Shown here: positions 8,128 through 17,059 of the stretch, one piece after another
How positions within the stretch are numbered: position 1 is the first letter of the stretch
Layout: each line of letters begins with the position of its first letter
NCBI GenBank assembly: GCA_945487035.1
Contig: CALYTI010000022.1
Coordinates: 1-35,167, forward strand
Reading direction: 5' to 3'
DNA from: an uncultured Bacteroidales bacterium
GTDB lineage: Bacteria > Bacteroidota > Bacteroidia > Bacteroidales > UBA932
Length of the DNA: 35,167 nt
Made by a program: the position numbers and the translations under genes
Notes under the pieces: generated by a model
The model's database searches: none
Seen by the model: only the letters and a program-made list of their open reading frames with translations
Told to the model about the DNA's origin: nothing

Positions 8128-9510
8128 ATGAAATTGGATGTCGCAAAAATAGCTAAGCAGTTCAAAGAACTTGTCAATATGTCCGAGCACATCGACAGGG
8201 GTGCGGCCAGCACGGCCATTCGGGGCAGCGTCCCGTTCCGCGGACCTAATGTCTTCATCCTCGCCTGCGCGATTATCATCGCTTCCGTAGGATTGAACCT
8301 CAACTCGATTCCTGTCATCATCGGCGCGATGCTCATTTCCCCTCTGATGGGACCTATCCTGGGTTTCGGTCTGGGCCTCGGCACCAACGACACCGAGCTC
8401 ATCAAACTGGCCCTTAAGAACTTCGCGGTAATGGTAATCATCTCCATACTCGCGTCCACCCTGTATTTCATCATTTCCCCTCTGCAGCTCACCCAGCAGA
8501 CGGAGCTGCTCGCGCGCACGAATCCTACGATTTATGATGTGCTTATCGCGACCTTCGGCGGTGTAGCGGGAATGCTCGAGAACTCCCGCAAGGAGAAGGG
8601 CACCGTGCTCTCAGGAGTTGCCATCGCCACTGCCCTTATGCCGCCTCTGTGTACCGTAGGCTTCGGTATCGCAACCCTCAACTGGCATTTCATCAGCGGA
8701 GCGCTGTATCTGTTCATAATCAACAGCATATTCATTGCGCTGGCCACCTTCATCGTGGTCAAGTACCTGCGCTTCCCGAGCATTATGGCAGATGCCGACG
8801 AGGCGAAGGTCAAGAGGACCAACCGGGCAATAGGCATTATAATGACCATAATCATAGTGCCGAGCATCATCTCCGCCGTCAACATAGTGAAGCAGAGCAA
8901 CTTCGACCGCAGCGTGCAGACCCTCGTGGAGCGCAACAAGGTCATAGGCCGCAGCTATATCTTCAACTACCAGACTGACCACGAAGGCAAGACCCCTACG
9001 GTTGAGCTGTATGTTGCCGGAGAAGCCCTGGGCACCTCGGAGCGCGAGCGTATCTATGCGGACGCAGAGAACCTGGGCATCGCGCGCAATCAGATCTACA
9101 TCCAGGAGGATGCGGCAGTGAAGGGAGGCTACGGTATGGATGCCGACCTGATGAAGGGCATATATCAAAACAATACCAAGACCATCGAAGCCCTCAACCA
9201 GACCATTGCAAAGATGGATACCACCATACGCAGGTACAAGGAAAAGGAGCTGCCGTCCGAGCTTATCGCAATGGAAATATGCTCCCAGTACGAAAAGGTG
9301 GCTGCCGTGGTGCTGACCAGAGGGCAGAGCGTGGACTCCAAAAGCGGAGGCAAGCAGGATGCGATTGTAGCCCTGATGCAATGCACCGAGCCTCTGAGCG
9401 ATACGGAAATCGAAAAAATGCAGAACTGGCTGCGCATCCGTCTGTCTTCAGACAGCGTAGTTGTGCTGCAGACCCCATACAACAAGACAACACAAAAGCA
9501 GGAAGAATAA
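8128..9510 (+). CDS. DUF389 (TIGR00341) membrane protein
   Basis: This 460-residue protein contains the typical DUF389 core (RGSVPFRGPNVFILACAIII, then IPVIIGAMLISPLMGPILGFGLGLG) with about six hydrophobic segments across residues 45-255. A soluble Glu/Lys-rich C-terminal region follows. The upstream open frame to 7969 was not used because it overlaps the divergent gene, while the ATG at 8128 follows a good -7 box. The family is conserved in bacteria and archaea but its biochemical role is not established. The next gene starts 1 nt after the stop, so the PEGA protein is probably coexpressed and perhaps functionally linked. Confidence 0.85.
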   Translation: MKLDVAKIAKQFKELVNMSEHIDRGAASTAIRGSVPFRGPNVFILACAIIIASVGLNLNSIPVIIGAMLISPLMGPILGFGLGLGTNDTELIKLALKNFAVMVIISILASTLYFIISPLQLTQQTELLARTNPTIYDVLIATFGGVAGMLENSRKEKGTVLSGVAIATALMPPLCTVGFGIATLNWHFISGALYLFIINSIFIALATFIVVKYLRFPSIMADADEAKVKRTNRAIGIIMTIIIVPSIISAVNIVKQSNFDRSVQTLVERNKVIGRSYIFNYQTDHEGKTPTVELYVAGEALGTSERERIYADAENLGIARNQIYIQEDAAVKGGYGMDADLMKGIYQNNTKTIEALNQTIAKMDTTIRRYKEKELPSELIAMEICSQYEKVAAVVLTRGQSVDSKSGGKQDAIVALMQCTEPLSDTEIEKMQNWLRIRLSSDSVVVLQTPYNKTTQKQEE

Positions 9511-9511
9511 T

Positions 9512-11488
9512 ATGAAAACTCTACGAAGCATATTGAGCATTGCGCTGGCGCTGACCGTATGCGCAGGTGCAAGTGCACAGAGCCTGACCGTGAAGGATTT
9601 CGCTCTGCTGAAAAAGGACAAGACCGCTTCAGCCAAAGCTACAGCAAGAAAGGATGTCAAGGGTCGCAAATATGCAGTAATCAAACTGTCCATCGAAGGG
9701 CAGCAGGCTTCCTGCCTTACCGATGCAGCTGAGGTTGCGGTTCAACCTGTTATCTGCTATGTGAGGGCATACCAGAAATCAATGAAGGTCACCGACCCTG
9801 CAACGGGCGCCGAGCTGGAATACACCTTCCCTGTCAAGATAAAATCCGGGAAAACCTACAGGCTCACCCTGATTTCCGAGCCGGCCCCTGTCGTGGAAGA
9901 GGAAGTAATTGAAACCAAGGAATATACACTTCCCGAGCAACAGTTCGTACTCTTCAGCGTAGAGCCTCAGAATGCAGTGGTTGAGCTGGACAACGAGACT
10001 CTTGTCACCCGCGGAGGAGAGGCCCAGAAGCTGACCACCGTAGGTATGCACGAATACAAAGTGTCCGCAAAAGGCTACTACCCTGCCACAGGCAAGGTGC
10101 TGGTAGGCAGCGGGAGCAAGTCCGATGTCAGCATTTTCCTCAGAGCTGCCAACGGTTGGATGCAGGTATCGGATATGGGCAACGATGACCTCAACGGAGC
10201 CGATATCTATGTGGACGGAGAGCATCAGGGCAAGGCCCCTGTGACCATAGGACCTCTTACCAGCGGAATGCACAAGCTGCTCGTAGCAAAAGACAGTTTT
10301 GACAATTACTCAGCCGAAGTGCTTGTAGTGGATAATGATACAGTCAGGGTATCCCCTTGCCTCAATCCCAATTTCGCTGTAGTAACGGTACGCACCGAAG
10401 ACACTAACGCCCAGCTTTGGGCAAACGGCAGGATGCTCGGCACCGGAGAGTGGACTGGCAAACTCGTAAGCGGAATCTACTCTTTCGAGAGCCGCGAATT
10501 GGGCTACACTTCCGCAGCCGTTACCGTTGAGGTTAAGCCTCAGGTGGAGATAATGTGCATTGATGTGCCTTCACCTTCGCCGGTGTTCGGCAACATCATC
10601 ATTACCAGCTACCCGGCCAAGGCTACGGTGATGCTGGACGGCAAGGTAATCGGAGAGACTCCTATGATTGTCCCGAAAGTGCTTTACGGAGAGTATGTCG
10701 TGGAGATTTTCAAGGAGGGCTTTGTGCCGTTCCATCAGAGCGTTTCGATGAATGAGTCGATGCAGGTTAGCGTGATAGCTGAGCTGCAGCGCTGCGCCCC
10801 AGTGGTCGAAGCCAGCTATGAAGACATCCCGGAGGTGGAAGAAGTTTGCGAGCCGGAACCTGCAGACGAGCCTATAGCAGAGCCCGAGCCCGCAGAAGAA
10901 CCGGCAGCAGAAGAACCCGAACCCGCGGCGGAACCTGAGCCGGTTGTCATTGCCGAATCGGTTGCCGAGCCTGAGCCGGAACCGACAGCAGAGCCTGAGC
11001 CTGAACCGGTAGCGGAGCCGGTAGCAGAGCCGGAACCTGCGGCTGAGCCTGAAGAGCTTTCAGCCTTGTCGGCACTTGCAGCCGAGATTGCTGCGATTGA
11101 AGCGGTGATAGCAGGTATCGACAACGAGATTGCCGCGATTGAAGTGGAAAAGGCAATCATCGAAGCCAAAGCCGCTATGGAAGCCGCGGGAGCAGCAATC
11201 AAGGCAGCGGAGTCTGCCGTAAATGAAGTGGAGCTGACGGAGGAGGAAGAGGTGGAAGTGCCGGACGCCCTGGCCGAAATGACCGTAGCCGTCCCTGCCG
11301 AGACAGCTCCCGCAGAAATAGCTCCGGTGGAAGCAGTGCAGGCAGAGACAGCCCCTGCGGAGACTGAACACCCGGTGAAGTGCGGCAAATCCCACTCCGA
11401 CAAATGCAAGAAGTGCATCCAGGGAGTTGACTGTCACGAAAAGGGTACAGCCAAAGCCGACAAAAAATGCAAAAAGTGCAAGAAATAG
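9512..11488 (+). CDS. PEGA-domain protein with Glu/Pro-rich linker and Cys-rich tail
   Basis: The start is the ATG at 9512 (MKTLRSILSIALALTVCAGA), one base after the DUF389 stop. A signal peptide ends near ASAQ (residue about 23), so the 658-residue protein is exported. Successive PEGA-like beta modules follow: FSVEPQNAVVELDNETL, GADIYVDGEHQGKAPVTIGP, and YPAKATVMLDGKVIGETPM ending near residue 430. A run of EPEP/EPAAEP repeats comes next (about 445-520), then an Ala/Glu/Ile helix (AAIEAVIAGIDNEIAAIE) likely to form a coiled coil. The last 39 residues hold six Cys (two CKKC pairs) and three His amid many Lys, a possible metal-binding or disulfide-linked tail. PEGA repeats are usually extracytoplasmic and of structural role. 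The exact job is unknown. Confidence 0.8.
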   Translation: MKTLRSILSIALALTVCAGASAQSLTVKDFALLKKDKTASAKATARKDVKGRKYAVIKLSIEGQQASCLTDAAEVAVQPVICYVRAYQKSMKVTDPATGAELEYTFPVKIKSGKTYRLTLISEPAPVVEEEVIETKEYTLPEQQFVLFSVEPQNAVVELDNETLVTRGGEAQKLTTVGMHEYKVSAKGYYPATGKVLVGSGSKSDVSIFLRAANGWMQVSDMGNDDLNGADIYVDGEHQGKAPVTIGPLTSGMHKLLVAKDSFDNYSAEVLVVDNDTVRVSPCLNPNFAVVTVRTEDTNAQLWANGRMLGTGEWTGKLVSGIYSFESRELGYTSAAVTVEVKPQVEIMCIDVPSPSPVFGNIIITSYPAKATVMLDGKVIGETPMIVPKVLYGEYVVEIFKEGFVPFHQSVSMNESMQVSVIAELQRCAPVVEASYEDIPEVEEVCEPEPADEPIAEPEPAEEPAAEEPEPAAEPEPVVIAESVAEPEPEPTAEPEPEPVAEPVAEPEPAAEPEELSALSALAAEIAAIEAVIAGIDNEIAAIEVEKAIIEAKAAMEAAGAAIKAAESAVNEVELTEEEEVEVPDALAEMTVAVPAETAPAEIAPVEAVQAETAPAETEHPVKCGKSHSDKCKKCIQGVDCHEKGTAKADKKCKKCKK

Positions 11489-11489
11489 C

Positions 11490-12203
11490 CTAGAACAAAG
11501 CCTTCTTGGAAACGGTAGCAATGAATTCCTTGAGGTAGAAAGGCTCGAAATACGCCACATCCTCCGTGGCACCCGCACGCAGTTTCTTCTCTGCCGGCCC
11601 CGCCATCGCGGAAGCCTTCGGGCAGCACTGCACAAAGGCCGCATCGCCGCCACCTGCGAGGATGACGTCCCTGCATTTGAGGGCTCCGTCCCCGATGAAC
11701 AGCACCTTTCCTTCTTCCAGAAGTCCCCTGTAAGTATCCCCGTCAACAACCACGGGAGCGACAGGAGTCACTCGCTGGAGGCTTTCACATTCATATACAC
11801 ACGAATATACCTCCATCCTCCGGGCATCAATCATAGGCACGATGTAGCGGCATCCGTCAGGCACCAGACCTTCGGCATAAGCCTGGGCCACAAGTATTTC
11901 CATAGTATCCACGCTGAGCAGGGGAATGCCCGCACCGAAGCAGAGTCCCTTGGCTGTCGATACACCTACACGCAGACCCGTGTAGGAACCCGGTCCCGAA
12001 CTTACGCAGACCGCGCTGCAGTCCGCGACTGTGATTCCGCATTCATCCAAAACATCCTTGACATAAGGGGCTGTCATTGCCGCGTGAGCCCTCGGTTCGG
12101 ACGACTCCCGGTAAGCGAGAACGCGCCCGTCTTCTGCAAGTGCCGCTGAGCACAACGAAGTGGAGGTTTCTATAAGAAGTATTCTAGATTTCTGCTGCTG
12201 CAT
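11490..12203 (-). CDS. tsaB: tRNA threonylcarbamoyladenosine biosynthesis protein TsaB
   Basis: TsaB is the non-catalytic partner of TsaD in making the t6A37 modification of ANN-decoding tRNAs. This 237-residue copy shows ILLIETSTSLCSAALAEDG at the N-terminus and the signature SSGPGSYTGLRVG, diagnostic of the TsaB/TsaD ASKHA fold. The start used is the ATG at 12203, which fits the family start. The frame could extend to 12248 but would then overlap cvpA by about 65 bp instead of 20. Its stop lies 1 bp from the convergent PEGA gene's stop, with no terminator hairpin between. It is probably cotranscribed with cvpA. Confidence 0.92.
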   Translation of the reverse strand: MQQQKSRILLIETSTSLCSAALAEDGRVLAYRESSEPRAHAAMTAPYVKDVLDECGITVADCSAVCVSSGPGSYTGLRVGVSTAKGLCFGAGIPLLSVDTMEILVAQAYAEGLVPDGCRYIVPMIDARRMEVYSCVYECESLQRVTPVAPVVVDGDTYRGLLEEGKVLFIGDGALKCRDVILAGGGDAAFVQCCPKASAMAGPAEKKLRAGATEDVAYFEPFYLKEFIATVSKKALF

Positions 12204-12699
12204 TGCTGATAGTGGAGAAAAGATTTTCAAGGAAAGGGAAAATGGCATCGGTCAGCTTCTTTATCCAGCCGTAAAGCAGGGACTCGTCCATCCAGGAGGT
12301 CTGCAGATGAAGGGTATTGGTGTTGAAATCGGTAAAAATCCTCAGCACCAGACCGATTATGACCGCTGCATTGAAAATGGCGAACACAAGACCGAGTCCG
12401 CTGTTCAGCCAGCCGAGCGAAATGGTCTTCACAAGATTGGAAAGCAGCTTCGCGCAGAGATTGAAAAGCAGCACGGTAATCACTATGACTATCACGAAAG
12501 ACAATATGTAGAGCACCGAAGGGGCTACGGTAATGTACTGCGAGAGCCAGTCCCCGACATTGTCGGCAAACAGATATGCCAGATAAGCGCTCACAAAAAG
12601 GGAAGCAAAAGCTACCACCTGCTCGATAAGACCCTTCTGGATTCCTCTCACGATTGCCGGAACCATCAGAATCAGGATAACTATGTCCAGTGTGTTCAT
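12184..12699 (-). CDS. CvpA family membrane protein
   Basis: This 171-residue protein begins MNTLDIVILILMVPAIVRG and continues QKGLIEQVVAFASLFVSAYLA with four hydrophobic segments, the pattern of the CvpA family (named after an E. coli colicin V production protein). The physiological role in Bacteroidota is unclear. A much longer frame runs upstream to 14667 but lies opposite ileS and is an artefact. The true start at 12699 faces the divergent ileS promoter. Its last 20 bp overlap the tsaB start. Confidence 0.85.
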   Translation of the reverse strand: MNTLDIVILILMVPAIVRGIQKGLIEQVVAFASLFVSAYLAYLFADNVGDWLSQYITVAPSVLYILSFVIVIVITVLLFNLCAKLLSNLVKTISLGWLNSGLGLVFAIFNAAVIIGLVLRIFTDFNTNTLHLQTSWMDESLLYGWIKKLTDAIFPFLENLFSTISNAAAEI

Positions 12700-12701
12700 C
12701 G

Positions 12702-12733
12702 TTTGTAATTGGCGATTGAATTCGTTATATTTG
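12702..12733 (+). promoter_or_regulatory. Promoter of the ileS operon (TTTG-N20-TATATTTG)
   Basis: TTTG at 12702-12705 is followed after exactly 20 bases by TATATTTG at 12726-12733, a textbook Bacteroidetes -33/-7 pair. The ileS ATG lies 23 bp beyond. It should drive ileS and probably the dksA-like, lspA, GH27 and gtrA genes. Confidence 0.8.
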
Positions 12734-12738
12734 CGGTT

Positions 12739-12746
12739 CAAAAATA
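12739..12746 (-). promoter_or_regulatory. Possible -7 element (TATTTTTG) for cvpA-tsaB
   Basis: On the minus strand TATTTTTG fits TAnnTTTG about 40 bp upstream of the cvpA ATG at 12699. No convincing -33 element accompanies it, so confidence is low. It would overlap the ileS leader. Confidence 0.35.
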
Positions 12747-12756
12747 GTGAAAAATA

Positions 12757-15700
12757 ATGACTTTTAAAGAGTATAAGGGACTGGATCTGGTAAGTGTCGG
12801 AAACGAAGTCCTCGAGAAGTGGAAAAAGAATCAGGCTTTTGAGAAATCTCTGGAGCTGCGCGAAGGCGCTCCCGAGTTCATATTCTTCGAAGGACCTCCG
12901 AGCGCCAACGGAATGCCGGGCATCCACCACGTGATGGCCCGTTCCATCAAGGACGCCATCTGCCGCTACAAAACACAGAGCGGCTACAAGGTGCGCCGCC
13001 GTGCCGGCTGGGATACCCACGGCCTGCCGGTCGAGCTGGGAGTAGAGAAAAAGCTCGGCATCACCAAGGAAGACATCGGTACCAAAATAAGTGTAGAAGA
13101 ATACAACGCTACCTGCCGTAGCGAGGTTATGAAATATACCGCCGAGTGGCGCAACCTCACCGAGCGCATCGGCTACTGGGTGGATATGGACGACCCGTAC
13201 ATCACCTATGACAACCGCTACATAGAGACTCTGTGGTACCTGCTCAAGGACATCTACGGCAAGGGCTACCTCTACAAAGGCAAGTCCATCCAGCCGTATA
13301 GCCCTGCCGCAGGCACGGGACTCAGCTCCCACGAGCTCAACCAGCCGGGCTGCTACCGTGATGTCAAGGACACCACCTGCTGCGCCCAGTTCAAGGTAGT
13401 GGGAGAAGAGGAGCTGTATTTCCTTGCATGGACCACAACTCCTTGGACCCTGCCGAGCAACACCGCCCTCTGCGTAGGTCCGGGCATTGATTATGTAAAG
13501 GTAAGGAGCACCAACCCATATACCGGAGCTCCGGCGACATATATCCTCGCACAGGCCCTCGTAGGCTCCTGGTTCAACGACAAAATCCCTTACGAAGTGC
13601 TTCCGGGCAGCTTCAAGGGTACCGAGCTCGAAGGAATGCGCTACGAGCAGCTCATCCCTTGGTTCAACCCGGGCGAAGGCGCCTTCCGCGTCATCCTGGG
13701 CGACTATGTGACCACTGAGGACGGTACGGGTATAGTCCATATTGCACCGACCTTCGGTGCTGACGATGCCAAGGTTGCAAAGGCTGCCGGCGTGCCGGGA
13801 CTCTATGTGACTGATGCGAACGGGGATCCTCAGGCTCAGGTTGACCCTCAGGGACGCTTCTACCGCCTCGAAGACCTCGACAAGGCCTATGTGCAGGCCA
13901 ATGTCAACGAAGAGCTCTACCGCGAGTGGGCGGGACGCTATGTCAAGAACGCCTACGATGCGAGCCTTGCCCCTGACGCCCCTACCCTTGATGTGGATAT
14001 ATGCGTAATGCTCAAGGGCCAGAACAAGGCCTTCAGGATAGAAAAGCACGTGCACACCTATCCGCACTGCTGGAGAACCGACAAGCCGGTGCTCTATTAC
14101 CCTCTCAACAGCTGGTTCATCAAGGCTTCGGCCGTGAGGGAGCAGATGATGGAGCTCAATACCCATATCACCTGGAAGCCTGAAGCTACCGGCACCGGAC
14201 GCTTCGGCAAGTGGCTGGAAAACATTCAGGACTGGAACCTGAGCCGCAGCCGCTACTGGGGTACTCCGCTCCCGATTTGGCGTACCGAAGACGGGAAGGA
14301 GGAAATCTGCATAGGCTCCGCCAAAGAGCTGTACAGCGAGATAGAGAAGGCTGTAGCTGCCGGATTCATGAGTTCCAACCCTCTGAAGGACAAGGGCTTC
14401 GACCCTGAGGATATGTCCAAGGAGAACTATGACCGCATAGACCTGCACCGTCCTTATGTTGACAACATCTTCCTCGTAAGCCCGAGCGGGCGGAAGATGA
14501 AACGCGAAACCGACCTCATTGATGTCTGGTTCGATTCCGGAGCAATGCCTTACGCACAGACCGGACTTCGCGGGCTCGGCACTCCTGATTTCGGCAATAC
14601 CGCTGATTTCATTGCCGAAGGCGTTGACCAGACCCGCGGATGGTTCTACACCCTGCACGCAATCCATACTATGGTCAGCGGCACCCCTGCCTTCAAGCGG
14701 GTGATTTCCAACGGCCTGGTGCTTGACAAGAAGGGCGAGAAGATGTCCAAGCGCCTGGGCAACGCGGTTGACCCGTTCAAGGCCCTGGATACCTACGGAG
14801 CCGACGCGCTTCGCTGGTATATGCTTACCAATGCCCAGCCTTGGGACAACCTCAAGTTTGACGAGGCCGGTGTGGACGAGGTGCGCCGCAAGTTCTTCGG
14901 CACCCTGTACAACTGCTACTCGGTATTTGCGCTGTATGCCAACATCGACAACTTCGACCCTGAGGCTCCGGCCGTTCCTTATGCCGAAAGGCCTATGTTC
15001 GACCGCTGGATTATCAGCCGCCTCAACACCCTTGCAAAGAATGTAATCGCCGCATACGAGGACTACGACATCACTCTCGCAGGACGCCTGATTCAGGATT
15101 TCGTCTGCGATGACCTGAGCAACTGGTACATACGCCTCAACAAGAAGCGCCTCTGGGGCTCCGGAATGGGCGAAGACAAGCTCTCCGCCTACCAGACCTT
15201 CTGGGAAGCGCTCAAGGACATTGCCCTGATGGCCGCCCCTATAGCTCCGTTCTTTATGGACCGCCTCTGGTCAGACCTTGTTCCGGGCGCAGACTCAGTG
15301 CACTACGAGAAGATGCCTCAGGCAGACGAAAGCCTTATCGACACAGCTCTGGAAGAGAGTATGGCCTTTGCCCAGAAAGCTTCCTCTATGGTTCTGGCAC
15401 TGCGCAAGAAGGTAGGCATCAATGTGCGCAAGCCTCTGGCGAAGGTGCTCGTGCCGGTGCTCGACGATGAGGTGAAAGCCCACGTGGAGAAAGTCAAGGA
15501 CATCTTCCTCGCGGAAGTCAATGTCAAGGAGCTGGAGTTCCTGCACGACACCACAGGCATCATCACCAAGAAGATCAAGCCTAACTTCAAGACTCTGGGC
15601 AAGCTCTACGGCAAGCAGATGAAGGAAATCGCAGCCGCCTTCGGCACTCTCTCGCAAGAGCAAATCGGTGAGATAGAACGCGCCGAGAACGGTTATACCC

Positions 15701-16110
15701 TCAACCTGCCTTCAGGAGACGTGACCCTGGGCAAGGGCGACTATGAAATCAGTTCGGAAGATATGCCGGGCTGGCTTGTGGCTACCGAAGGACAGCTGAC
15801 CGTTGCTCTGGACATCATCCAGACTCCTGAACTCATACGCGAAGGCAATGCCCGCGAGCTCATACACCCGATTCAGACCCTGCGCAAGGAAAGCGGATTC
15901 GAGGTGACAGACAGAATCGAGACCGTCATCTATGCCGACGGCGACAATTATAACACTATCGGGGACGCACTCTCCCTCTACGGAGACTATGTGGCTTCCC
16001 AAACCCTTTCCCTCAGCCTCAAACTTGAGGACAAGGCTCTCGCTCCTTCGGATGGCAGCGAAATCGAGTGGGACAAGGGCACAATAATAATCAGTTTGAA
16101 AAGAAAGTAA
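12757..16110 (+). CDS. ileS: Isoleucyl-tRNA synthetase
   Basis: IleRS charges tRNA-Ile with isoleucine. The 1117-residue length is typical of the longer Bacteroidota enzyme. Class I motifs are visible: the HIGH-equivalent in GPPSANGMPGIHHVM (residues 46-60), GWDTHGLPVE near 84, the editing-domain TTTPWTLPSNTA near 228, VDQTRGWFYTLHAI near 625, and KMSKR at 662-666. It is preceded by a full promoter and followed 2 bp later by the dksA-like gene. The whole frame is intact. The GIHH form of the HIGH motif is, to my knowledge, usual for this clade. Confidence 0.98.
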   Translation: MTFKEYKGLDLVSVGNEVLEKWKKNQAFEKSLELREGAPEFIFFEGPPSANGMPGIHHVMARSIKDAICRYKTQSGYKVRRRAGWDTHGLPVELGVEKKLGITKEDIGTKISVEEYNATCRSEVMKYTAEWRNLTERIGYWVDMDDPYITYDNRYIETLWYLLKDIYGKGYLYKGKSIQPYSPAAGTGLSSHELNQPGCYRDVKDTTCCAQFKVVGEEELYFLAWTTTPWTLPSNTALCVGPGIDYVKVRSTNPYTGAPATYILAQALVGSWFNDKIPYEVLPGSFKGTELEGMRYEQLIPWFNPGEGAFRVILGDYVTTEDGTGIVHIAPTFGADDAKVAKAAGVPGLYVTDANGDPQAQVDPQGRFYRLEDLDKAYVQANVNEELYREWAGRYVKNAYDASLAPDAPTLDVDICVMLKGQNKAFRIEKHVHTYPHCWRTDKPVLYYPLNSWFIKASAVREQMMELNTHITWKPEATGTGRFGKWLENIQDWNLSRSRYWGTPLPIWRTEDGKEEICIGSAKELYSEIEKAVAAGFMSSNPLKDKGFDPEDMSKENYDRIDLHRPYVDNIFLVSPSGRKMKRETDLIDVWFDSGAMPYAQTGLRGLGTPDFGNTADFIAEGVDQTRGWFYTLHAIHTMVSGTPAFKRVISNGLVLDKKGEKMSKRLGNAVDPFKALDTYGADALRWYMLTNAQPWDNLKFDEAGVDEVRRKFFGTLYNCYSVFALYANIDNFDPEAPAVPYAERPMFDRWIISRLNTLAKNVIAAYEDYDITLAGRLIQDFVCDDLSNWYIRLNKKRLWGSGMGEDKLSAYQTFWEALKDIALMAAPIAPFFMDRLWSDLVPGADSVHYEKMPQADESLIDTALEESMAFAQKASSMVLALRKKVGINVRKPLAKVLVPVLDDEVKAHVEKVKDIFLAEVNVKELEFLHDTTGIITKKIKPNFKTLGKLYGKQMKEIAAAFGTLSQEQIGEIERAENGYTLNLPSGDVTLGKGDYEISSEDMPGWLVATEGQLTVALDIIQTPELIREGNARELIHPIQTLRKESGFEVTDRIETVIYADGDNYNTIGDALSLYGDYVASQTLSLSLKLEDKALAPSDGSEIEWDKGTIIISLKRK

Positions 16111-16112
16111 TT

Positions 16113-16511
16113 ATGGCAGAGGAAAAAACACGCTACAGTGATGAGGAACTCCTTGAATTCAAGGCCATCATCGAAGACATGCTCGCAAAGGCAAAAGAAG
16201 AGTACAACACTCTTCGGGAAGTTGCCAGAAGCGGCGGCGCCAACGATATCGACGACACATCCCCATCCTTCAAGACAGTTGAAGATGACGGTATGACTAT
16301 GCGCTCCAAGGAGGAGGCAAGCCAGCTGGCACAGCGCCAGTACAAGTTCATCCAGAACCTGGAGGCAGCCCTTGTGCGCATCGAAAACAAGAGCTACGGC
16401 ATCTGCCGTGTGACAGGCAAGCTCATCCCTAAGGAGAGGCTCCGTCTGGTGCCGCACGCAACCCTTACCGTAGAGGCCAAGGAGATGCTCGCCAAACAGG
16501 GAAAGAAGTAG
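16113..16511 (+). CDS. DksA/TraR-family protein lacking most zinc-finger cysteines
   Basis: The start chosen is the ATG at 16113 (MAEEKTRYSDEEL), 2 bp after the ileS stop, giving 132 residues. The N-terminal half is a predicted coiled coil (EELLEFKAIIEDMLAKAKEEY). The C-terminal part has the family sequence YGICRVTGKLIPKERLRLVPHATL. In canonical DksA/TraR this region has four zinc-binding Cys. Here only the first is retained and Thr, Pro and His occupy the region, as I recall for many Bacteroidota homologues. The family binds the RNA polymerase secondary channel and modulates transcription. Whether this copy does so is inferred. Its place between ileS and lspA suggests growth-linked expression. 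Confidence 0.88.
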   Translation: MAEEKTRYSDEELLEFKAIIEDMLAKAKEEYNTLREVARSGGANDIDDTSPSFKTVEDDGMTMRSKEEASQLAQRQYKFIQNLEAALVRIENKSYGICRVTGKLIPKERLRLVPHATLTVEAKEMLAKQGKK

Positions 16512-16515
16512 CCTT

Positions 16516-17052
16516 ATGAAAGTATCAAAGGGCTGTAAACTCATAGTTCTGGGAGTCCTTCTTGTCGTGATTGACCAGATTGTCAAGGTTCTGGTCAAGA
16601 CCAATATGACTCTTGGCGAAGTCATCCCCGTGTTCGGGGACTGGTTCCGCCTGTGCTTTGTGGAGAATGAGGGTATGGCTTTCGGAATGAAATTCGGAGG
16701 AGCGGTGGGCAAATACATACTCACCACTTTCCGCATTGTCCTTTCCGTAGCAATCATCTGGTGGCTCAGCAAGCTGGTCCGGAAGCCTGATACTCCTGCC
16801 GGCGTGCTTATCGGCCTCACGGCCATTGCTGCCGGTGCGGTGGGCAATCTTGTGGACTGTCTTTTCTACGGTCTGATCTGGGACTATGCTCCGCTTATGC
16901 AGGGCCGCGTGGTGGATATGTTTTCCGCCACCTTCTTCCCTCCTGTCTTCAATTTTGCCGACAGCTGCGTCACGGTAGGAGCCTTCTACCTGATTCTCTT
17001 CCAATGGAAATACTTCTCTTCAGAAGAAAAGAAAAACACTGAAACAAAATAA
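16516..17052 (+). CDS. lspA: Lipoprotein signal peptidase (signal peptidase II)
   Basis: LspA is the inner-membrane aspartyl protease that removes signal peptides from prolipoproteins. The 178-residue protein shows NEGMAFG (51-57), GNLVD with catalytic Asp114, and FNFADS with catalytic Asp149, in four hydrophobic segments. The stretch between the two Asp motifs is longer than in E. coli, as is usual in this phylum. It starts 4 bp after the dksA-like gene and precedes GH27 by 7 bp, consistent with one operon. Several predicted lipoproteins in this window would be its substrates. Confidence 0.96.
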   Translation: MKVSKGCKLIVLGVLLVVIDQIVKVLVKTNMTLGEVIPVFGDWFRLCFVENEGMAFGMKFGGAVGKYILTTFRIVLSVAIIWWLSKLVRKPDTPAGVLIGLTAIAAGAVGNLVDCLFYGLIWDYAPLMQGRVVDMFSATFFPPVFNFADSCVTVGAFYLILFQWKYFSSEEKKNTETK

Positions 17053-17059
17053 TGGAGTT

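Noticed and set aside
10816..11418. Minus-strand Ser/Ala/Gly-rich frame over the PEGA gene
   Set aside because: It mirrors the Glu/Pro repeat codons of the sense strand and shows no signal of its own.
12700..14667. Very long minus-strand open frame opposite ileS, in frame with cvpA
   Set aside because: It lies wholly antisense to an intact, motif-complete ileS. Only the segment from the ATG at 12699 resembles a known family (CvpA). GC-rich codon use explains the lack of stops.
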